From the NCBI GenBank assembly GCA_030848705.1, contig JAUIZM010000019.1:1550001-1614000 (forward strand): a stretch of 64,000 nucleotides of DNA, read 5' to 3'. Positions 48,248-58,938 of this stretch are shown here, piece by piece (the first letter of the stretch is position 1; every line of letters starts with the position of its first letter). Origin of the DNA: Heracleum sosnowskyi. Its lineage: Eukaryota > Streptophyta > Magnoliopsida > Apiales > Apiaceae. The notes under the pieces are model-generated. The model was not told the origin of the DNA. It did not search any database and saw only the letters and a list, made by a program, of their open reading frames with translations. A program made the position numbers and the translations under genes.

Positions 48248-51200
48248 ATGATCCATTTTTCATTTTCTTGTGCAAATCCATCAAGTGAAAGCATTTCTCA
48301 TACCATAACTTCTAAGAAAAACAATCTTAAGGATGTTGAAGAGGGTGACACTGCCCCCCGCAATAAAACATCCATTTACAAAGGAGTTACCAAGTATAGA
48401 TCTTGCTCTTTTACTTTTAACACACACATAAACTCCTTACAAAATTGACAAATCTTTTCTTTATCAAGATTATTCAATTATTCATGTTAGAATATTTTGT
48501 TTTTTACTAATTTGAGTAGAACAAAATAACAATTTTTTAGTTTTTTCATTTGTTGAGAATCAAGAGCATATATATGTTAATTTTAATTGAATATTTTGTA
48601 TTGAATTTTTATTATGTAATGTGTTTGAATGGACAGACATAAATTGTCCGAGAGATTTGAGGCTCATCTATGGGATAGGGATGCATCTAATGATAGCCAA
48701 CGAAGAAAGAAAGGAAGACAAGGTAAAATTTTTGGTATGATTACAATAACTTTTGGTATGATTAGAGTAACTTTTGTATTTTAATCCTTATTTGTTTTTG
48801 TTTCATGATTTGGGCCGCTCAACTTTCTCCACTTAGTTTATCTAGGTATGTTTGGTTTTTAACTCTTTTAATTTAAATTTATATTGTATGTGATTTATAT
48901 ATATATTTTATTCGACAAACATATTTATATAAATATTTAGGAGCTTATGATAATGAAGAATCGGCTGCTCATGCTTACGATCTTGCTGCTCTCAAATATT
49001 GGGGACTTGCTACTATGCTCAATTTTCCGGTACTTAGATTTTTCTTTATATATTCCTTTAATAAAATTAATAACATTAAATATTTAATAAATATAAAGTT
49101 TAATTAATTCGGTTCAATTTTTTTGATTAACGGATGTATCATATATATATATATTGTTAAAAATTGCAGGTAGAATTATACGAAAAAGATATTGAAGAAA
49201 TGAAAAATTCAACAAAAGAAGAGTACGTAGCTTCTATAAAGAGAAAAAGCTCTGGATTTTCTTGGGGAGCTTCAAAATACGGAGGAGTATTCAAGTAATA
49301 GCTTTCACCTTTTTAGAAATTATATTTATGAATAATTTTTCAATTAGTTTTTGGACAAAGCTAGAGGGTGAACAACGAGTAATGAATGAGATTTATAATA
49401 GTATTCATGCACTATATATTATAACAATTGTTAATATTATAAGGAATGGAAAAGAACACTCAAATTCACATTGGTAGAAAAAATAATTTGAATCTCACTT
49501 ACCATCTAAAATGAGGCACACATGCATTGTTTTTTCCCCAAAAGTAGGTGGGGTCCATGGGACCAATATTAATTTTATCATCCTAAAATAATCGTCATAA
49601 CTTTCATAATTTTCATATATTGATCAAATGTGTTTTAACATTTTTGATATGCATCCTTCTCATTTTTATATAAATGCCTGATTTTTATTTGATGATGTTT
49701 AGTAAAATATTAAACTAAAAAATTTATTGAAATACATTGCATATTTATTATTTGCAAAAAAAAATTATTTGATTTTTTAAACAAACTGATATTTTACGTT
49801 ATAATCTATACAAATTACCAAAACATATATTTAACTAGTTATGTTAGTTGAATATAATTTTGAATTAATATAAATGAGATTATCAAAATTTAATTTGAAA
49901 CAAAAATATTGAAGTTGATAACCTTCATATGGTCATATAGGCACCAACGTAGATGGGAAGCTCGAATTAAACGCATGGACGGAAAGAGATATACATACTT
50001 GGGGAAATACGGTATGATTTATAACTTTACACATGTATCAATTTTCCGCATATACTCACATTGCATAGTTCGCATTTTCATATGTTTTATATTCATGTGT
50101 AATAAATGGCTATTAGAATATAAAAAAATATAAATATAAATAGTGTGGGTTTACTTGTATACTAGCTTAAAACCCGTGCGATGCACGGATTTTTAATTAT
50201 TATTTAATTATTATTATTTTAATATTTTATTAATTGTAATTGTGCAAAATATAAGTAGGCTTGTTAAAATAGCTAAACATTTTTAATTAATTAAAAACAA
50301 TTAAAACGGATTTTAAAATAAATAAGTATGGGTTTGCCCGTTATATTTTTGAAAATGAGGGGTTTTAGTAAGAAAAAATAAAAAATGTAACATATATTTA
50401 GTTTAAAAATGTTAATGCCCGTGATATTTTTGGAAAATGAGGTTTTAAAATTTAATAATTAAAAGTATTTAAATACATTTTAAAATAAATAAGTAAAAGG
50501 TTTCCTGTAATATTTTTGGAAAAAGAATGGATTTTAGTGAGAAAAATAGAAAAAGTAAATTGTAAAAGGCAATTTCCCGTGATATATTTATAAAAAGAGG
50601 GACTTTGTTCGAAAAAATATATAATGTGTTTTAGCTGAAAAAGTAATTGGTTATAAATAGGTATTTGATTATTTATATTTTAATATTTTTAGTAATTGTA
50701 TTTGTTAAGAAAAATAAGTAGATACGTTAAAATAGGTAAACTTTTGTAAAATAGGTTTAAAAATAAATAACTAAATGTTTGTCCGTGATATTTTTGGAAA
50801 AAGAGGGATTTTAGTAAGGAAAAATAGAAAAACTAACATGTTTTAGTTAAAAAAAGTAATTGTCCGTGATATATTTGAAAAGGTAGGGGAATTTGTTAGA
50901 AAAAAAATGTATTTTAGGTGAAAAAGGTAATTGGTTATAAATAGGTAATATTATTATTTAATAATATATTTCTATAAATAAGTAAGGTTAATTAAGTAAA
51001 AACTAATTAAGGGCAATTACGTAAAATCACAACGTACCATACCGACCAACCAAAAGTAAAAACTAATTAAGGACAATTAAGTAAAATCACAACGTACCAT
51101 ACCGACCAACCAAACTTTTAATGTTTCGTCTATTATATAATAGTATTGATGTTTAATCTCAAAAAGATGAAACTCACACCCTTAATTACAAATACTTAGA

Positions 51201-54200
51201 AATCTGTTTCATTATCAAGACTATCCTTCTAATCAAGAAAGGGTACAATTGAAATTTTAATTTATTAAAAGGTTATTACTATTGATGGTTTCATAAATAT
51301 AAAATTGAGATTGACATCTTGAAATAGAAAATATGAATAATTTGTTAAAATGGAGGAAATACAATTTTTAAACTACTATAATTTTTTCATTACAATGCAA
51401 TTAATTGGCAATACATGGTAGTGGATGTACCTTAAAGGCAATTAAAAATATATTTATTAAGAACAACACATTTACAAACTTCTAGTCCCGTCTTTCCAAC
51501 AATTGATTTATATATTTATTATTTCAATCACATTTCATCTATATAATTTCTAATTTTATTTAGTACTTTATTAATATGGATTATATATGTGGCAAACTGA
51601 ATTACCAATTTCATACACATCCCTAATTCATAGATTCAATGGTAATTTGTGTAACTCAGTGATTTGGTAGAAAAAAGAAATTTCTAATCTAGTAAACTAT
51701 TGCCTCCAAGTAATCTGGTGCAAATGATCATAGATTACATATTTTATATAATATTAAATATAATTATATATCATTAGTTCATCCCTAGCTAGTTCTCATT
51801 TGAACATCAATATATATACACATAAATCTATGTGCATATAGTTACTCAAAAGAGAATTCTAATTAAAACGAGATTTTGAGACACAATTTTTGAATTACTT
51901 TTATTCTAAATCATTAATTTAAATCCATTATCCTACCCCTCTACTTCGTTCTTTTCGTGTCGTGTTTTCGTGTAATTTTAAATAATAAATAAACAAATAT
52001 AAATATTTAATTTTAGTTAACTTTTTACCAATATGTTTATAAATATGTACTTACATCATATTTACAAAAAAATATTATAAAATATGTATAATTGTGTAAT
52101 AAATATTAATTCATCTAATGTAAATAATAAAAAAAAATTTTAATTTAAATATTAACATACAAATATATATTTATTTATGTCGTGTATTTCGTGTCATGTC
52201 GTATAACCAAAGGGTAAACAAAAAATCAACACTAAATTTCGGTCGTATACATTCGTGTTCGTGTACTCAAAATACAAACACAAACACTAATTTTTAATGT
52301 CGTTTTCGTCTCGTGTGAAAAATTGGTGGGTATATATTTATACTAATTTTGACAACCCATGTCAAATCCCGAGTATTTTTCGAAAATCGGGCAAGTCCCG
52401 ATTCTGAGTCCGAATAAGCCGAACTCTACTAGCCCAAATGCAGCTAACTTGGGTAACGACTAGTCCATCACATGCCCCCAAAAGATCATGATTTTTGGGG
52501 GCTTATTGGTAGTAGTACTTTGCCTTAAAACTGATCAGAAGTCCCAAATCTACTCTATATAAGACTGGGATGTTACAAACTTTATCACTCAAACTCTTGA
52601 CGTCCTCGTCAGGCCCTGAACGAATAGCCCATAGGTCCAGATCGTTCCTCTCTAGCCATTGTAGGATAATACCGGCTGCTTTCGTATCCTCACCTCCGGA
52701 CCTCTGTCCATTGTGAGATAAAATACCAACAGCCTTAGTGTCCCCACCTCCGACAACTTGACGCATCAAAGATTTCGAGAGTCGGATCTGATACCATATG
52801 TGACAACCCTGTCAAATCCCGAGTATTTTTCGAAAATCGGGTCAAGTCCCGATTCTGAGTCCGAATAAGCTGAAACCTACTAGCCCAATTACAGCCAACT
52901 TGGGTAACGACTAGCCCACCACAGGTCCCCAAAAAAACATGATTTTTTTGGTGTTTATTGGTAGTAGTACTTTGCCTCATAAACTGATTAGAAGTCCCAA
53001 ATTTACTCGATGTGGGACATAGATGTTACAAACTCTCCCACTCAAACTCCTAACGTCCTCGTCAGGCCCTGAACGGATAGCCCATAGGTCAAGATCATTC
53101 CTCTATAGCCATTGTGGGATAATACCGGCTGTCATCGTATCCCCACCTACGAACCTCTGTCCATTGTGGGATAAAATGCCACCAGCCTTTGTGTCCCCAC
53201 CTTTGACAACTTGACGCATCAAAGCTTTTGAGAGTCGGCACTGATATCATATGTGACAACCCGGGTCAAATCCCGAGTATTTTTCAAAAATCGGATCAAG
53301 TCCCGATTCTGAGTCCGAATAAGTCGAAGCTTACTAGTCCAAATGCAGTCAACCTGGGTAACGACTAGCCCACCTCCAAAAGATCATTATTTTATGGTGC
53401 TGGTAGTAGTACTTTGCCTCATAAATCCAAAATCTACTCGATGTGGTATTGAGATGTTATACTAATAATGAGTCATAATAGGTCAAGAAAAATGAACTTC
53501 TTTAGTTTATCGATTTTTAGTAGTTTCAAGATAACATGATGTAAAATAAATTAATAGAATCATATATTTTATTAATAAATTTGTTAACAATATTTTTTAA
53601 TCAATTAAATTATGTAGAGAATTATTATATACAAATCAATTCCTCTGCATGATAGGTACTAGCTAATTTGTTAGTCAGATTTTTTATATGCATTAAATTT
53701 CAAGTTTTGTGGAAGGCCGGAGGACTTGGTGGAGGAAGACGTTTTTTTTCTAGGTGCATGAATCCTTATAGATTACGTATTTAGTTACGTGATTAGATAT
53801 TTGCTTAATTTTATAATTCTAGTAGTATTTGAATACAATTTGTAGTATAAAATTTAAAATTGTAGTGTATATATATTTGTGTAAGCCTTTAACAATTTCT
53901 GTTTTGATTGGCATATGTAGACACTGAAGAAGAAGCAGCCGTTGCATATGATAAAGCTGCAATTCAGCAGAGAGGGAATAGTGCTCTGACCAACTTTGAT
54001 ATCCGTAGATATGTACACATTCTTGAACAAGATCATCCACATGAATATGATACTTCTTCACAAGCAGATAGTGACAAACAAAATGATGAACAACAAAATG
54101 ATATTCTAATCGCCGAAAAACAAGATGAAAGAAATGTGTTGCCTGGGGCGCTAGGATGCTTCAAAGATATTGACCTAAATATAGATGGAATGATAGGCTT

Positions 54201-54360
54201 GGAGGATGTCGTGGGATATGAAGTTGAACATCTTGGCGGTTCATGTTTGAATGCAGATGCAAGCTTTAAGCTCAATGCTTCTCATAATGGTCCTGGTGGA
54301 AATCCTGGTGAGCTGGTACCCTTTTTATATATGGAATATAATTACTTTATAATAGGTTGA
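48248..54360 (+). CDS. AP2-domain transcription factor gene, WRI1/AIL-like, seven exons
   Basis: Proposed exons are 48248-48393, 48637-48722, 48837-48845, 48941-49029, 49170-49294, 49941-50011 and 53921-54360. Together they give 966 nt (321 aa) with GT-AG junctions and one frame throughout. Repeat 1 (about 42-108) has SIYKGVTK, FEAHLWD, VYLGAYDNEE and YDLAALKYWG. The linker has EYVASIKRKSSGFSWG. Repeat 2 (about 147-213) has WEARIKR, YLGKYDTEEEAAVAYDKAAI and ALTNFDI. Exon 3 is the 9-nt micro-exon encoding V-Y-L characteristic of AP2/ANT/WRI1 genes. Two-repeat AP2 proteins are nuclear DNA-binding regulators; WRI1 and AIL types control seed oil or meristem genes, but this protein is divergent: repeat 1 lacks the usual RHRWTG block (HKLSE instead) and repeat 2 has KYGG where the array copies keep KYRG. 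The C-terminus is acidic/polar. A good donor (CCTG|GTGAGC) at about 54305 could lead to a further exon I cannot identify. Intron 6 is 3.9 kb because of transposons. Confidence 0.8.
50162..51149 (-). mobile_element. non-autonomous Helitron, family 3 (988 bp) in AP2 intron 6
   Basis: The minus strand starts TCAATACTATTATATAATAG after an A (51150). It ends with the perfect hairpin CCGTGC ATC GCACGG (50174-50188), TTTTAAG and CTAG, followed by T (50161). Internal sequence carries about six degenerate copies of CCGTGATATTTTTGGAAAA plus AGAGGGATTTTAGTAAGAAAA, and near its 5' end a ~60-bp direct duplication (AACTAATTAAGG ... CCGACCAACCAAA at about 50999-51115). No coding capacity. It is present only in the copy 3 gene, in a part of the intron absent from the array units. 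Confidence 0.82.
51150..52342. other. rest of AP2 intron 6, left part
   Basis: AT-rich, no ORF of note. Around 51945-52320 the motif TTCGTGT/TCGTGTCGTG recurs many times on the plus strand, interrupted by A/T-rich sequence; this is probably an old dispersed repeat with sub-repeat ends, family not identified. Confidence 0.5.
52348..53461 (-). mobile_element. TRIM retrotransposon with three LTRs and two internal regions
   Basis: The LTRs are 52348-52577, 52799-53030 and 53252-53461. On the minus strand they begin TGTAACATC and end GGTTGTCACA (outer copies slightly decayed). Each of the two internal regions (52578-52798, 53031-53251) starts just inside an LTR with TATGGTATCAGA (iMet PBS; one base changed in the second) and ends with AGTTTGAGTGGGAGAGTT, a polypurine tract touching the next LTR. 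No protein is encoded, as expected of terminal-repeat retrotransposons in miniature. Perfect 5-bp target duplications CTAAT flank the whole array (52343-52347, 53462-53466), so the three-LTR form is bounded as a single insertion. Confidence 0.9.
53467..53920. other. AP2 intron 6, right part
   Basis: Unique AT-rich sequence ending in the exon 7 acceptor (GCATATGTAG). Its first ~200 bp, to 53663, were copied to 61880-62083. Confidence 0.6.
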
Positions 54361-54546
54361 TAATAATTACACTCGTTACAAAAAGTAGGACTCATATATG
54401 TAGCTGTTTATGTAAAAGTTAAATGTGTTTAAATTAGAATATAAAGCTCGTTGACATAAATTTATAGTAATTAGGTTGGGATATTTTAAATTAAGTCCAA
54501 ATAACCAAACTATTAATGTTTGGATCTGAGTATAATGTATAATGTA
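54361..54546. other. region after AP2-like stop codon
   Basis: Short AT-rich 3' flank between the stop and the MITE. No clear polyadenylation motif and no further AP2 exon recognised. Confidence 0.5.
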
Positions 54547-54549
54547 TAA

Positions 54550-54923
54550 GAGCAACTCCAACAGTCTCTTAGCATGTTCTTTAAAAATATTATAAAAAAT
54601 ATGACTCTTAGTAATTTAGGATATTATAGGGTATGTCAACTCCAAAAATACTCCTTATATTTACTCCTTATAAATATAAAAATATTAAATTTAAACTCCA
54701 CTAAAAAAGAGGTGTAAAAAAGACATATAAAAAAGGGAGGAAAATGAATATTTTATTGATGAAAATAGGATAAGGGATGACTATAGCTTCCTTAAAAATA
54801 AGGCATGAGAGTTGTGTCTTAACTTTTAAGGAATCATTTAGGAGATTGCTGGAGTGCAATTTTTTGTCAAATTCCTTAAATTTGAACTTAGGAGTTGAGA
54901 TAGCTAGTCTCTTGGAGTTGCTT
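54550..54923. mobile_element. PIF/Harbinger-type MITE (374 bp)
   Basis: The left end GAGCAACTCCAACAGTCTCTT and the right end (GTCTCTTGGAGTTGCTT) form imperfect terminal inverted repeats. TAA target duplications flank it (54547-54549, 54924-54926). No coding capacity. GAGCAACTCCAA termini with a 3-bp TWA target site are typical of Harbinger-derived MITEs. Confidence 0.78.
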
Positions 54924-54926
54924 TAA

Positions 54927-55720
54927 CTAGACAATAACGCGACCCGAAGCACACACTTAGTTAATTTATAAAACAAATTAAATTATTTATATAATATAAC
55001 CTTTATTAATAACCTTTATTAATAAGTCAAATCCCTTTTTAACGATATTTTATTAAAATTGTACATATTTTAGCTTGATCAAACATGAAACTAAGTATTA
55101 TACTCAAAATATACTCGACAGAGTTGGAAAGAAAACGACACCTAAAGTTTCGAGGGGTAGATGCTTGATACAAAGGTAGATTAAGATAACCAATTTAGGG
55201 GTATAAAATAGATTGAAATTTGTATCTTGGTAATTATAATCGGGTGTGGTGTTTGATCTCATTGTGATATAATATATTTGGTACAATAATAATATTAAAA
55301 TATATTTAAAGGTCAGCCGTTAGGTGCCAGATTTCAGATTTGTTGTAGGAGTTTCCTTTCTGATGTATTATTTGCAGACTCTGGTTGATTAATGGAAAAC
55401 TTTTATTTTCAATATATATAGGTAGGTTTAGGAGAAAATAAGAGATTTGAGCCAAATTAGATGTTTGACTATTTGAAACCTCCAATATTAGTGTTAGGTA
55501 GTTAGTAGATTGAAATAGCTTTTTGTACTCAAAACACTAATTTTCAAAAAGCTAATTTGAAGAGTTTTTTCAATTAGATGATTGTGGTGTTTCTAGTTGA
55601 TATACAAACACCTAACTCAAATAGCTAAAAACAGCTAATTGAATCACCTACTCTAAGCCGGCTAATTGGGTGATCATATAAAAATAGTATAATATATTTT
55701 AGTACAATAATAATATTATA
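54927..55720. other. AT-rich intergenic sequence
   Basis: No gene recognised. AACCTTTATTAATA occurs twice in tandem (54999-55026). The stretch 55430-55675 has AGCTAATT/TAGCTAAA and AACACCTA-type motifs on both strands that could be a decayed MITE, but no ends are visible. Confidence 0.4.
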
Positions 55721-55799
55721 ATATATTTTAGATTAATATTTTTAACAACATAAAATATTCTATTTTAGATAAGATTTCTACGTGAGATAGAATTTTATG

Positions 55800-56330
55800 G
55801 GTGAAATAAAAAAAAGTACGAACCAAATTTGGTGTCGTACTTTGCTTATTAATAAAGGTTATAGAATATAGATTATATTTTTTAGAAAAACAAATTAAAA
55901 AACACAAATTAGGAGATGAAACCAAAAAAAAGGTGCGAAACATGTTGAAAGGGGTTTCACTTATTAATAAAAGTTATAAAAGCTATAGATTAGGGGTTAA
56001 ACAAAAAAAAGATGGAACCAAAAAAGTGCCAATCAAATTTGATACAATATTAAAAGAAGATTTCACTTTGAGTTAAGGTTAGGGTATTATATATTTTATT
56101 TTAAATTAGATAATTTAAAATATAGGTACAATGTTAAAAGGGGGATTTCACTTTGAGTTAAGGTTAGGTATTATATATTCTATTTTAAATTAGATAATTT
56201 AAAATATAAATAAATTAGAGATGAAACCAAAAAAAAAATGAAACAAAAAAAAAGTGCGAATTTACGTACAATGTTAATAATGTTAAAAGGATGTTTCACT
56301 TATTAATAAATAAAGGTTATAAATGTATAT
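55800..56330. repeat. degenerate direct repeats (GATGAAACCAAAAAAA / TTTCACTT)
   Basis: Recurring block GATGAAACCAAAAAAA, GTGCGAA, TTTCACTTATTAATAAA and GGTTATA in several decayed copies. The best pair is TTTCACTTTGAGTTAAGG plus an AT-rich tail at about 56062 and 56148 (period ~86 bp). Confidence 0.65.
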
Positions 56331-56968
56331 TACTAAATTTAAATAGAAAACACATGAACTGTTGGTGCGAGCAATACTTCTAAATAATGCTGGTGTTGTC
56401 ATAATTGTCTATTCATAATGTAAAGTTAGACCTGAATGCATCTAAAGTTAGACCTGGATTTATTAAACACAAATCAATTTCTTTAAATATTAAGTACTTG
56501 TTAATTTGTGAAAAAATAAATTTTCAATAATATACAACATATCTACATATTTCTCAAGTTACAAGTGTGTTAAAAGGGACGAGGACAATGATTATGTTTA
56601 CTTTTTAGTAATTAATATGATTATATATTTGTTCAATTTTATTATTTAGCAAGAGAGACTAGTTGAGAGACCAACGTTGATATTAGTAAATACTAATACC
56701 TATGGTAGAGTAACTGAGTAAGAGAGTAAGAGGAATTAATTGAGTGACCGAAGTTGATATTTGTAAACACTCATACCTCCTAGAACAAGACCATCCTTAG
56801 ATTTAAACTTTGTTTTTTCTCTATTTATTGTGTTTTTTTACTTTGTTCCGTACATGACTTATATGTGCATTCTTTACTTTTCTCGCCATCTTTATATTAA
56901 TTCCCCTCTCCTTATTTCCTCATTATTGACTTTTCCCATTACTGATTTGTTTTTTGATATCTTCTCAG

Positions 56969-57853
56969 TACTGTCCGGACAAAGTGCTGACTTGGAGAAA
57001 CAGAAAGAACATATGAGAGCCAAGATTGCAGCAAAGGCACTTGCAAAGCAGCCTTCAATTGCTCTCAACAAAGAAGCGGCTGTAGTGCTAACTAACAACG
57101 GATTGGGCGATAAAGATGGATCTCATGTTGAGGCTATAGAGGTGGTGCAGAGCAGGAAGAAGTCTAGGAGAGACATGGACCTAACAGCCGAGGGCCTTGT
57201 GTCTAAATGCCCTAGGACGAGTGAAAATGATTTTAGTGTTCAATTACCACATTCTGCTATGGTCACAGCGAGCTCTTCATCTGTTAGTCTGGGGCATCAT
57301 GTTGCTTCACTCATGTTCCTTCCGGGCGACCATGATAAGAGGGATCTTCCTCTTTCGATAGGTAATGAGCAGGCGCTCGCCCATGCCACTCAGGTAAACA
57401 CTTTATGCATCTTCCTCATTTTTATGAAGTCACGTTCCTCTCTTGCCCTATCTAAGTGTTACCTATTTTTCCTAGACTATGATGTGGATTGCCTCTCAGA
57501 CCAAAGAATCTTTGCAAGCGAGTGAGGCTAGACTCAAGCTTCAAGATGATTTGGAAAAGGAACGCAAACTCAAGATGAAAGTAGAAGCGGAGCTAGCAGA
57601 TGTGAAGCTAAAGAACGATTATCTTCAAAAAATTCTCATAGAAGCTAACTTCTCTAATGAGAAGCTGAAAAAGGAGGTGGCTAGGGCCCAACGGAGCGAG
57701 GAAGATGCCCATCAAGTGTCGTACGCCGAGGGGTTAAAGGATCGCTTACTCAAAGTACGGTCAATCGTAGGTGCCAAGTACACAGATTTCCTCTTTAAAG
57801 ATGAGATAGATCCTATTAAGAATATTCCTGAAGAGCATGGTGATGAGTCATAG
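56969..57853 (+). CDS. two-exon reading frame, lysine-rich coiled-coil protein, partial
   Basis: Exon A 56969-57393 (acceptor TTCTCAG, donor CAG|GTAAAC) and exon B 57476-57853 (acceptor TTCCTAG) join in frame and end in TAG. Exon A is basic (AKIAAKALAKQPS, SRKKSRRDMDL) with a low-complexity Ser stretch. Exon B (126 codons including the stop) is strongly heptad-like (DDLEKERKLKMKVEAELADV, LKKEVARAQRSEEDA), then YTDFLFKDEIDPI near the end. The upstream exon(s) are not identified; the reading frame before 56969 looks intronic. Product unknown: such basic plus coiled-coil C-termini occur in plant transposon-derived gag-like or mobile-domain proteins, which is only a suggestion. Base composition is clearly less AT-rich than the surroundings, supporting real coding. 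Confidence 0.6.
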
Positions 57854-58500
57854 ACTCTCTCCTTCAGTCTGTCTACTTTCGCTGCTTTGTGTTTTCTTAT
57901 ATGCTCGGTTGGGCATGCATGACTTACTGCATGTGTTACAATGGCCCGTCAGCTAAACTTTACCCCTGGTTTATTTACCTGCATATGACTAATTCATTAT
58001 TATCTTAAGACTCCTGTTTATGTTCAAATTTTCACCAGTTTTCCCATCTTATGATTAACTCCCTTGTGGTATTTCGAGGAAAGATATATTACATGTTAGC
58101 TTTCTTTCACAAATTAGCATGGCTTAGCGTAAAACCAGTTCCATTATGGTTTGGGGCCTGTTGACAGAAGTACTTACTAGAACGTTGTAGTCTCTTCTTT
58201 CAGAAGACCATTTTTAGGTCATGTGTCTATTTATAATAATAATAATAATAATAATTGGTTGATTTTGGTTTTACTCGGTAATTATAATTTGAGTAGCAAA
58301 TAGAGCATTTGACAGAGCCGCAATTAATATGATCAGGTATTTGATGAATAACTACGTACAGTGCTCCCATGCTTAATGAGAAAAATCTCTGAAAATTACA
58401 AATCCCTTCTAAGGTAAGTTTTTCTTGTGACGTTTCTGTAGAAACAACGTTCCTGTGCAAGCAGTCTTACAAACATCATAAGAAAAACGGTCATTTGCTA
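57854..58500. other. 3' flank of the coiled-coil gene
   Basis: Likely 3' UTR and intergenic DNA. Contains a (TAA)7-8 microsatellite at about 58230-58255. Nothing else recognised. Confidence 0.5.
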
Positions 58501-58514
58501 CTATTTAAAACATA

Positions 58515-58930
58515 TACCAAAAAAATTTGGTTGGAAATGACCGAGCATTTTCAACCAACAAAGAAATTGGTTGGAAATGGTGTCTGTGGGTCCCAAGTTT
58601 TGTACACGCAAGCATCGATTCCTACCAATTCTTGGTCGGAAATCAATTCCTACCAGATTTGGTCGGTTTTGGTCACAATTTGACTTTTCAACGACCCCAC
58701 ATTCCACATCATTATCCCTCACGTATTTTAAATTAATAAACAATTTCTGAGAAAAAAAATAATGAAATTTTGTCAGGGTCATTTCCTACCAAAACTGGTA
58801 GGAAATGAATGTGATGATAAAACTACTTCCTACCAAAGTACCAACTTTGGTAGGAAAGCAAAACCTACCGATTTTGGTAGGTTTTAGTTGCATTTTAATA
58901 ATGAAAGGATCCCATCTTCCACGTCTGTTA
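58515..58930. repeat. array of GGTAGGAAA / TTTCCTACC motifs in two ~250-bp copies
   Basis: GGTTGGAAATG, CCTACCAA, GGTCGGAAAT and TTGGTAGGAAA recur at least ten times on both strands. Two imperfect larger copies share the ends GGTTTT-GT-CA-TTT...ACATTCCACATC (about 58665-58715) and GGTTTTAGTTGCATTTT...ATCTTCCACGTC (about 58880-58925). Dense palindromic sub-terminal motifs like these are typical of CACTA or Mutator-like ends, but no terminus or target duplication is visible. The right side is cut by the copia LTR at 58939. Confidence 0.6.
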
Positions 58931-58938
58931 ATCCCAAA

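Larger units (their letters stand above)
41337..49459. repeat. older partial copy of the array unit (copy 3)
   Basis: Homologous to 56-8193 and 20268-28405 but with many more substitutions and several indels: 36 bp missing near 45783, 15 extra bases near 46140, differing AT-microsatellite lengths. Similarity stops after GAACAC at 49459; the array units continue into gene fragments, while this copy continues into the rest of the AP2-like gene. Confidence 0.92.

Noticed and set aside
56830..56968. Upstream part of the long ORF before the coiled-coil exon
   Set aside because: Hydrophobic, T-rich and lacking an ATG at the ORF start; it ends at a polypyrimidine tract and AG acceptor, so it is read as intron.
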